Source: Anaerolineae bacterium
GTDB taxonomy: Bacteria; Chloroflexota; Anaerolineae; B4-G1; SLSP01
Direction of reading: 5' to 3'
NCBI GenBank assembly: GCA_018055515.1
Contig: JAGPHL010000082.1
Coordinates: 1-11,073, forward strand
Length of the DNA: 11,073 nt
In this document: positions 6,305 through 11,073 of the stretch, piece after piece
How positions within the stretch are numbered: the stretch's first letter is position 1
How the letters are laid out: the number at the start of each line of letters is the position of its first letter
The notes under the pieces: model-generated
The model's input: the letters and a program-made list of their open reading frames with translations, nothing else
Database searches by the model: none
What the model was told of the DNA's origin: nothing
Translations under genes and position numbers: made by a program

Positions 6305-7906
6305 ATGTCGCGCAGGATGGTGTCGTTGGTTGTAGTGCTTGGTATTCTGGCGACCCTGTTGGGGTTTGGGATGAAGAGCACTTCCGTGCAGGCGCAAGCG
6401 CCGGGCCCCAATTTGCTGACTAATGGCGACTTCGAGATGAACACCGGCGGCGCCTGGCCGTTCCAGGATGGCATCGGTGAAGTGCAGATTGCCCCTGGCT
6501 GGCGCGCTTTCTATGTGGACGATCGCCCCGCTTATGCGAAAGTGCCCGACTACTGCAGCCCGAAGGACAAGAACTGTGGGTGGGGACGCCCGGAATTTCG
6601 GGGGATCAGCACGGCTGAATTCTCCAATCGCGTGCACGGCGGTTTCCTCGCGCAAAAGTATTTCAGTTGGAACCGTCAGCACGAGGCCGGACTGTATCAA
6701 CAGGTGAGTGGCATCCAACCCGGCACATTGTTGCGCTTCCAGGTCTACATGCAGACCTGGTCGTGTCTGCCTGAAGGCGAGTGGAACAATTGCCCGACCG
6801 CACCGCTGTCCAATCGCCCGGCGCCGATGCATACCAAAGTCGGCATTGATCCCACCGGCGGCACCAATCCCTGGGCGCCGACGGTCGTTTGGAGCCCCGA
6901 AATTGACGCCTACGATGTGTGGACCTTGTTCACCGTCGAGGCTACGGCGCAGGCCAGCACGGTCACGGTGTTCACCTATTCCCGCGCCGATTGGCCTGAA
7001 CCCTGGCCTCGCATTTCCAATGATGTGTACATTGATGACGCCTCGCTGGTTGCCATCGGGCAGGGGGAAATTCAGCCAACGCCGGCGCCGCCGGCCGCCC
7101 CACAGCCTACTGCTGCAGCGCCTGTTGCACCTGCGGCTACCCCCACCCCCCGCCCTGATGGCTCTGTCGTGCATATCGTCCAATCCGGCGACACGCTGTT
7201 GGGGATTGCGCTTCAGTATGGGGTGGCACTGGATGAACTGCGCCGCCTGAACGCCGGGACGCTGGGTCCGAACGATTTGATCATTGTGGGGCAGGAGCTG
7301 GTCATTTCCGGGAAGCCGTTGGCCTTGCCGACGCTTACTCCCACACCCAATCCGACGACGCCCATCACGACGCCGACGGTTTCCATGCCCGTAGCTACGG
7401 TAGCGCCGACGCCTCTCTCGGACAAGGCCGCGCTGTGCGTGTTGGTCTACAATGACGCCAACAGCGATATGATCCGCCAGGTGAACACGGAGGGACTGGT
7501 CCCCGGCGCGGGCATTTCCCTGGTGAGCATGAGCGGACCTGCGGGGTCGTACACCACCGACGGCCTCGGTGAACCCTATTGCTTCCAGGGCCTTCAGCCG
7601 GGGAATTACGTCCTGCGTTACACGCCGCCGGCGGGCTACGTGGCGACGGGCCCGGTAGAGTGGGGGGTCGCCCTGGCTGCTGGTCAGACCTATGCCCTGG
7701 AGTTGGGTTGCGTGTGGGCGCCGGCGGAGCATTCAGAAGGAGGATCGGAACCGGCTGCGCCCGAGTCAACGGTGACTCCAACCCCAGAAAGCGCGCCTCA
7801 GACGACCTCGCCGTTGATGAAGATCGTGCAGATCAGCGGCATCATCGTCGCCTTGCTGGCGGTGGCGGTGGGCGTGTTGTTCTTCCTTTCCCGGCAGAAA
7901 GTGTAA
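6305..7906 (+). CDS. Secreted LysM-domain surface protein with carbohydrate-binding-like module and C-terminal membrane anchor
   Basis: A 533-residue exported protein. Residues 1-30 are a signal peptide (basic MSRR, hydrophobic core, cleavage after VQA). Residues 36-250 begin NLLTNGDFE, end NDVYIDDASLV and contain VGIDPTGGTNPW; this is a jelly-roll, CBM-like fold common in Chloroflexota surface proteins. A Pro/Ala/Thr linker follows. The LysM domain (about 289-333, with SGDTL and IALQYGV) should bind peptidoglycan or another GlcNAc polymer. After a Thr/Pro linker comes an SdrD/Cna-B-like beta domain (about 372-472) with NDANSD and DGLGEPYCFQGLQPGNY. A second linker leads to a transmembrane helix (510-528) and the short basic tail SRQKV, which holds the C terminus inside. 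There is no LPXTG motif. Four cysteines in the N-terminal module (YCSPKDKNC and a CLPEGEWNNC pair) could form disulfides. It is a single gene between two glycosylation operons. Its Thr-rich linkers could be glycosylated, though this is only an idea. Confidence 0.9.
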   Translation: MSRRMVSLVVVLGILATLLGFGMKSTSVQAQAPGPNLLTNGDFEMNTGGAWPFQDGIGEVQIAPGWRAFYVDDRPAYAKVPDYCSPKDKNCGWGRPEFRGISTAEFSNRVHGGFLAQKYFSWNRQHEAGLYQQVSGIQPGTLLRFQVYMQTWSCLPEGEWNNCPTAPLSNRPAPMHTKVGIDPTGGTNPWAPTVVWSPEIDAYDVWTLFTVEATAQASTVTVFTYSRADWPEPWPRISNDVYIDDASLVAIGQGEIQPTPAPPAAPQPTAAAPVAPAATPTPRPDGSVVHIVQSGDTLLGIALQYGVALDELRRLNAGTLGPNDLIIVGQELVISGKPLALPTLTPTPNPTTPITTPTVSMPVATVAPTPLSDKAALCVLVYNDANSDMIRQVNTEGLVPGAGISLVSMSGPAGSYTTDGLGEPYCFQGLQPGNYVLRYTPPAGYVATGPVEWGVALAAGQTYALELGCVWAPAEHSEGGSEPAAPESTVTPTPESAPQTTSPLMKIVQISGIIVALLAVAVGVLFFLSRQKV

Positions 7907-7929
7907 GCCTGGCTGGTCCATAGATGCGA

Positions 7930-7966
7930 CACACGGCGGCGTTTTTCAACGCCGCCGTGTGCTTTT
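7930..7966 (+). terminator. Intrinsic terminator after the LysM protein gene
   Basis: A perfect 14-bp stem, CACACGGCGGCGTT (7930-7943) and AACGCCGCCGTGTG (7948-7961), with the tetraloop TTTC and then CTTTT. It begins 24 bases after the stop codon and lies between two converging genes. On the opposite strand the stem is the same but is followed by TCGCA instead of a U-run, so termination of the leftward operon here is less certain. Confidence 0.88.
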
Positions 7967-7995
7967 GCCGTTTGCAGGGGCTGCCAAAAATGCGG

Positions 7996-9192
7996 TTATG
8001 ACGCCGACGGCTCTGGCTGGCGGCAGAGTTGCCGGAAGAACTCGGCGGTGTGCGCGGCGATCCGGTTCCAGCTGAACCCGGCAGCGAGCCGCGCGGCCTG
8101 TTGTCCCAAGCGTGCGCGCAAGTCGGGCTCGCGCCACAGGCGGCGCAACGCCTCCGCAAATTCCGGCGTCGCCTCAGGGGGCACCATGAGCAGGTTCTCG
8201 CCGTTGCGCAATTGCCTGGAGGGAACCTGCGGCTCGGTGGTGACGATGGCCTTGCCGTGGGCCAGGGCTGCATGTAACGTCCCGCGCCGCAGGCTGACGC
8301 CATCGCGGTAGGGAAGGGCGCAGACATCACAGGCGAGCAGGGCCGCTGAGACTTCTGGCGGGGTGGCAAAACCGGTGCGACGCACGCGCGCGCTCAGCCC
8401 CAAGGCCTCGATGCGGGCGTCAATCTCGGCGGCGTACGCGCGGTTGGTGGGGTCGCTGGAGCCAGTGCGCCCGCCGATGAACAGCAGCTGCGCCGGTATC
8501 CCTTCCTGCACCAGCGCCGCCGTTGCCTCAAGAAGCGTTTCCACCCCCTTGCTGCGGTTGAGGAATCCAAAGAATCCGATGAGGTAATCCTCGGGACTGA
8601 ACTTCTGGTCGGCGCGCCAGGCCGCCGGTTCGTAGCCCGGCGGTGGAGCGGGCGCGATGTTGCTGCCGATGGGGATCAACCGGACTTTCGGGGCGGGGCT
8701 TTCGTTGCCCAACATGTGGGTCAGCTGCACGTAATCCTCGTCATTCGTGAGGATCACACCCTGGCTGTTGATGGCCAGCTGCTCCACTGACCATTCCCGC
8801 AACTGTCCCGCCTTGGGAAACAAATACGGCACGCGCAGATCATGGAAGGTAGTCACGATGGGCGCCTGAATGTTCCGCTTTTGCCAGCGCGGCAGGAGAT
8901 GAATGGCGCCCTTCATCTCGTAAATGGCCGGTTGATATTGAATGTTCAGCACGTCCGGCCGGATCGCGGCGACCTGACGCACGATCTGGTTGTGGCAGGC
9001 GATGCCCCAGCCGGTGATGCACCGGTGAACGTGCACGCCGTCCTCGTCGGCGACGGCGGGAGCGCCGTGCTGTCCAGTGAGGATGTGCAGCTCGTGGCCC
9101 TGCCGCTGTAGTTCCAGCGCCAGGGCGCGCGTGAAATCGCCGACGCCGCCTTCGAGCGGGGGATATTCACCGGTCAGGATGGCGATACGCAA
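7996..9192 (-). CDS. GT4-family glycosyltransferase (GT-B fold), variant without the usual EX7E motif
   Basis: A 398-residue cytoplasmic enzyme expected to move a sugar from a nucleotide-sugar donor to a glycan or lipid acceptor. The N terminus MRIAILTGEYPPLEGGVGDF carries the glycine-rich acceptor-side loop typical of GT4. GFFGFLNRSKG (206-216) opens the donor-binding domain, and DGVSLRRGTLHAALAHG (297-313) occupies the place of the usual EX7E segment. Both glutamates are absent; I recall this RRGTL-type variant as recurring in some bacterial GT4 proteins. The start chosen is TTG at 9192. It has a strong GAGGGAGG site 5 bases upstream and begins exactly at the conserved strand. An ATG at 9246 would overlap the previous gene by 43 bp and add 18 unconserved residues. 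It is the last gene of the GtrA operon, coupled to the preceding GT4 gene across an 11-bp gap. Acceptor and linkage are unknown. Confidence 0.88.
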   Translation of the reverse strand: MRIAILTGEYPPLEGGVGDFTRALALELQRQGHELHILTGQHGAPAVADEDGVHVHRCITGWGIACHNQIVRQVAAIRPDVLNIQYQPAIYEMKGAIHLLPRWQKRNIQAPIVTTFHDLRVPYLFPKAGQLREWSVEQLAINSQGVILTNDEDYVQLTHMLGNESPAPKVRLIPIGSNIAPAPPPGYEPAAWRADQKFSPEDYLIGFFGFLNRSKGVETLLEATAALVQEGIPAQLLFIGGRTGSSDPTNRAYAAEIDARIEALGLSARVRRTGFATPPEVSAALLACDVCALPYRDGVSLRRGTLHAALAHGKAIVTTEPQVPSRQLRNGENLLMVPPEATPEFAEALRRLWREPDLRARLGQQAARLAAGFSWNRIAAHTAEFFRQLCRQPEPSAS

Positions 9193-9197
9193 GGGTG

Positions 9198-9205
9198 CCT
9201 CCCTC
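9198..9205 (-). promoter_or_regulatory. Ribosome binding site supporting a TTG start
   Basis: On the minus strand GAGGGAGG lies 5 bases before TTG (9192-9190) and overlaps the TGA stop (9206-9204) of the upstream glycosyltransferase gene. Ribosomes ending there could restart at once. It is the best ribosome site in this operon. Confidence 0.75.
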
Positions 9206-10364
9206 AAGGCTGGGATGTCGCAATCTGGGAGATCAGCGTCTGCCATTGCGTCGCGGCGCGCTCCCAGGAGAATTCCATGGCCCGCCTCAGGCCCCGCGCC
9301 CGCAGCTCATCGCGCAGGGCGCTGTCGTCGCACAGCCGTTGGAGGGCCGCCCTCCAACCGGGAATGTCCAGCGGGTCCACCAGCAGGCCGGCGTCGCCGA
9401 TGACTTCGGGCACGCTGGAGACGGTGGAGCCGACGACGGGGGTGCCGCACGCCATCGCCTCCAGGATCGGGATGCCGAAGCCCTCGTAGAGGCTGGGGAA
9501 GGCGAAGGCCGTCGCCTGGCGGTAGAGCGCCGGCAGATCCTCATCGGCGACGAAGCCGAGGAGGCGCGTGTAGGGCCGTTGGGCAGCCGCCTCCAGAATT
9601 GGCTCGGAAAGCCAGGCCGGTTGGCCCACGATGACCAGCTGCATGTCTCCTCGGGCGATGAGGGGGTCGCAGGCTTCCATCAGGCGGACGTAGTTTTTGC
9701 GCGGTTGAACGGTGCCGACGGTGAGGAGGTAGGGGCGGGCGCCGACGCCGTAGCGGGCCTGCAGGCGCGCGCGTTCCTCTGGCTCGGGGGTCGCCGTGAA
9801 GCCCGCCGATAGGCCGCTGTAGAGCACCGTGATCCGCTCGGCGGGGACGTGCAGCAATTCGATGAGATCTTCCCGCGTGGCGCAGGAGTCGGCCAGGACG
9901 AAATCGGCGCGGGCGACGCTGCGCGGCACGGCGCGTTGCAAGTATTGTTGGAGCGCGGGGGTGAAGGTTTCGGGATGTCGCAGGAAAGACAGATCGTGGA
10001 CCGTGAGCAGGGCAATCGTCCGGCGACGCAGCGGCGGGAGCACGAAATCCGGCGAATAGAAGCACGCCACGTTTCCGGTGACCATCTCAGCGGGGAGGGG
10101 CAGGCGCAGGCGTTGCCACAGCCGTGCTGCCCAATCGTCGGTGAGGGGCAGGGTGCGGAAATCCAGGCGTTCGGGGGCGGCGGCCAGGGCTCGCAGGCGG
10201 GTCTGTTCCTGTTCCCAGCGCTCCCGCACGCCGGCCGCGGCGGCCAGCAATACGAACTCGTGGGGCGACGGCTTCGCGAGGATGGCGTCTACCAGCTCGC
10301 GTGCATAACGCCCGATGCCGGCGCCCTGACGGATGGCTGAGGTGTCATCAATGGCAATGCGCAT
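9204..10364 (-). CDS. GT4-family glycosyltransferase, canonical EX7E type
   Basis: A 386-residue soluble GT-B enzyme, normal length for GT4. MRIAIDDTSAIRQGAGIGRY gives the N-terminal strand and glycine loop. VHDLSFLRHPETF is the central conserved segment, and GTVQPRKNY (217-225) carries the basic residues that bind the donor diphosphate. SLYEGFGIPILEAMACGTPVV contains the EX7E pair Glu294 and Glu302. Relatives of this type, such as WbaZ/MtfB-like mannosyltransferases, build O-antigen or exopolysaccharide repeats; mannose as donor is only a guess. The ATG at 10364 has AGGTGA six bases upstream. It is the middle gene of the operon, 74 bp after the GtrA-family gene, and its stop lies inside the ribosome site of the next glycosyltransferase. 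The two GT4 genes probably act in the same pathway at successive steps. Confidence 0.92.
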   Translation of the reverse strand: MRIAIDDTSAIRQGAGIGRYARELVDAILAKPSPHEFVLLAAAAGVRERWEQEQTRLRALAAAPERLDFRTLPLTDDWAARLWQRLRLPLPAEMVTGNVACFYSPDFVLPPLRRRTIALLTVHDLSFLRHPETFTPALQQYLQRAVPRSVARADFVLADSCATREDLIELLHVPAERITVLYSGLSAGFTATPEPEERARLQARYGVGARPYLLTVGTVQPRKNYVRLMEACDPLIARGDMQLVIVGQPAWLSEPILEAAAQRPYTRLLGFVADEDLPALYRQATAFAFPSLYEGFGIPILEAMACGTPVVGSTVSSVPEVIGDAGLLVDPLDIPGWRAALQRLCDDSALRDELRARGLRRAMEFSWERAATQWQTLISQIATSQP

Positions 10365-10409
10365 AGCGGATCACCTGTCTCATCGCAAGGGATGGTGAGG
10401 ACGCGGGTT

Positions 10410-10434
10410 GGACTTGAAAGCCTGGCGTAAGTCC
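10410..10434 (-). other. Possible small stem-loop between the GtrA-family and GT4 genes
   Basis: GGACTT (10410-10415) and AAGTCC (10429-10434) form a 6-bp inverted repeat around a 13-nt loop in the 74-bp gap. No U-run follows on the minus strand, so it is not a convincing terminator. It could be an RNA-processing or stability element, or chance. The same GTAAGTCC octamer also occurs at 10454-10461, inside the end of the GtrA-family gene. No promoter for the GT4 pair is visible in the gap. Confidence 0.25.
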
Positions 10435-10438
10435 GCCG

Positions 10439-10921
10439 CTATTTGACGTCGTTGTAAGTCCAAAGGCGGTTGATGAAGAAATTCCAGAACATGACGACGC
10501 CGGTAGCGATCACCTTGGCGCCGTTGTAGCCGATGGTATAGGCGGTGTTCGCCGTGAGCGTGGGGAAGAAGCCGGCGGTCAGCCCGGTCAGCGGATCCTT
10601 GAGCAGGGTGAGGATGCCGGTGTTGATCGCCCATCCCAGAATGTTGACGATGAAGAACTGCACGAGTTGGGTCTTGAGCGGCTTCGAGCGGGAATCGGGA
10701 TATGTCCAATAGCGGTTCCAGGTGAAGTTGCTGATGACGGCGCAGGTGAACGAGATCGTGTTGGCGGGCACGATGGGCAGGCCGACGACGCGGTGCAGCA
10801 GATAGAGGATGCCAAAATCCACCACGGCGCCGATGGCGCCGACGACGGCAAATTTCAGAAACCGCGTGAGCTCCTTGCGGTTGACTTCCATCCGGTTACG
10901 CGGTGTAGCGGTCACAGTCAT
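10439..10921 (-). CDS. GtrA-family membrane protein (probable polyprenyl-phosphate sugar flippase)
   Basis: A 160-residue protein with four predicted helices (about 21-42, 50-68, 87-107 and 130-150), the exact layout and length of the GtrA/GtcA family. FLKFAVVGAIGAVVDFGILY (21-40) is the family opening. FTWNRYWTY (66-74) after helix 2 and FWNFFINRLWTY (145-156) at the end are the two repeated half-motifs. Family members are thought to flip undecaprenyl-phosphate-linked monosaccharides to the outer face, usually with a GT2 synthase (GtrB, CsbB) and an outer GT-C transferase. Here it leads an operon with two GT4 genes and no GT2; a YfhO-family and two other GT-C-like genes lie about 4 kb away. 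The ATG at 10921 has only a weak AAGAG before it; in-frame Met11 is an alternative start. The family is certain; the flipped sugar is unknown. Confidence 0.93.
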   Translation of the reverse strand: MTVTATPRNRMEVNRKELTRFLKFAVVGAIGAVVDFGILYLLHRVVGLPIVPANTISFTCAVISNFTWNRYWTYPDSRSKPLKTQLVQFFIVNILGWAINTGILTLLKDPLTGLTAGFFPTLTANTAYTIGYNGAKVIATGVVMFWNFFINRLWTYNDVK

Positions 10922-10970
10922 CTCTTGTCATTGCTCATTGATAGGATGGCCCTTGCTTCAGGCTGGCAAA

Positions 10971-10998
10971 ATTATACCACAGGGAACGCAAAGTCAAA
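10971..10998 (-). promoter_or_regulatory. Promoter for the GtrA/GT4 operon
   Basis: On the minus strand TTTGAC (10993-10998) stands 16 bp, or TTGACT (10992-10997) 15 bp, before a perfect TATAAT (10971-10976) with an extended TGG just upstream. This predicts a leader of about 44 nt before the ATG at 10921. It is back to back with the tRNA promoter, with about 20 bp between their -35 boxes. Confidence 0.7.
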
Positions 10999-11018
10999 CC
11001 TGCGTGCGCTCGCGCGTG

Positions 11019-11046
11019 TTGCGACATCCGATCTTCATGGTATAAT
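11019..11046 (+). promoter_or_regulatory. Promoter of the tRNA-Ser gene
   Basis: TTGCGA (-35, 11019-11024), a 16-bp spacer and a perfect TATAAT (-10, 11041-11046), with extended TG at 11038-11039. The mature tRNA starts 9 bases after the -10 box, so the 5' leader would be only a few nucleotides, typical for a strongly expressed single tRNA. Confidence 0.75.
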
Positions 11047-11055
11047 GGCCGCATT

Positions 11056-11073
11056 GGAGAGGTGCCAGAGTGG
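11056..11073 (+). tRNA. tRNA-Ser, 5' end only (cut by window edge)
   Basis: GGAGAGGTGCCAGAGTGG matches the first 18 bases of many bacterial serine tRNAs: acceptor strand GGAGAGG, the bases TG, then the start of the D arm CCAGAGTGG. The anticodon lies outside the window, so the isoacceptor cannot be named. The strong promoter just upstream supports a real gene rather than a chance match. Confidence 0.85.

Noticed and set aside
6278..7732. Minus-strand open frame of 484 codons across the LysM gene
   Set aside because: It covers the same DNA as a gene with a clear signal peptide, LysM domain, ribosome site and terminator. The antisense protein is Arg/His/Gly-rich with no domain.
7971..7988. Possible second hairpin TTTGCAG/CTGCCAAA after the terminator
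   Set aside because: The stem needs a bulge and has a three-base loop; on the minus strand it is followed by CGGCAAAA rather than a U-run, so it does not support a terminator for the GT4 operon.
1..11073. CRISPR array, transposase, phage, toxin-antitoxin or defence genes
   Set aside because: No regularly spaced repeats, no terminal inverted repeats and no recognisable proteins of these classes were found on either strand.

Overview
The window looks like a chromosomal stretch from a GC-rich bacterium, most likely a Chloroflexota member of the Anaerolineae type. This rests on three things: the style of the surface protein (a carbohydrate-binding-like module, a LysM domain and Thr/Pro-rich 'TPTP' linkers), GT-C membrane proteins with long C-terminal beta-sandwich tails, and the overall codon and amino-acid bias. 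The taxonomic call is an inference from protein style; no rRNA or marker gene is present. There are seven protein genes, one partial tRNA gene, and no sign of transposases, CRISPR, phage or defence genes.

Layout, left to right. (1) Positions 1-6043, minus strand, hold a tight three-gene operon read right to left. It begins with a GT-C-like polytopic protein (4115-6043), then a YfhO-family membrane protein (1868-4102), then a PMT/ArnT-like glycosyltransferase (1-1871) that runs off the left edge. The genes are 12 bp apart and then overlap by ATGA. (2) Positions 6044-6304 are a divergent control region with back-to-back promoters and a roughly 165-nt leader carrying a hairpin and two kinds of short tandem repeat. 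(3) Positions 6305-7906, plus strand, encode a secreted, membrane-anchored LysM surface protein, followed by a strong intrinsic terminator at 7930-7966. (4) Positions 7996-10921, minus strand, hold a second operon: a GtrA-family flippase-like protein, then two GT4 glycosyltransferases. (5) At the right end a divergent promoter pair drives the GtrA operon leftward and a tRNA-Ser gene rightward; the tRNA is cut by the window edge after 18 nt.

Taken together this is a cell-surface glycan island. The GT4 enzymes would build sugar chains on a cytoplasmic carrier, and the GtrA-family protein would flip a polyprenyl-phosphate-linked sugar. The GT-C proteins would transfer sugars on the outer face, and the LysM protein would sit at the wall, binding glycan or serving as an acceptor. 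GtrA-family and YfhO-family proteins are two parts of the three-component glycosylation systems known from Firmicutes. The third part, a GT2 polyprenyl-phosphate sugar synthase, is not in the window.

Nothing here amounts to a clearly new biological system. The most unusual stretch is the control region at 6044-6304: a probably leaderless gene facing a long structured leader with mini-repeats. The next most useful observation is the possible link between the extracytoplasmic transferases and the Thr/Pro-rich surface protein between the two operons.
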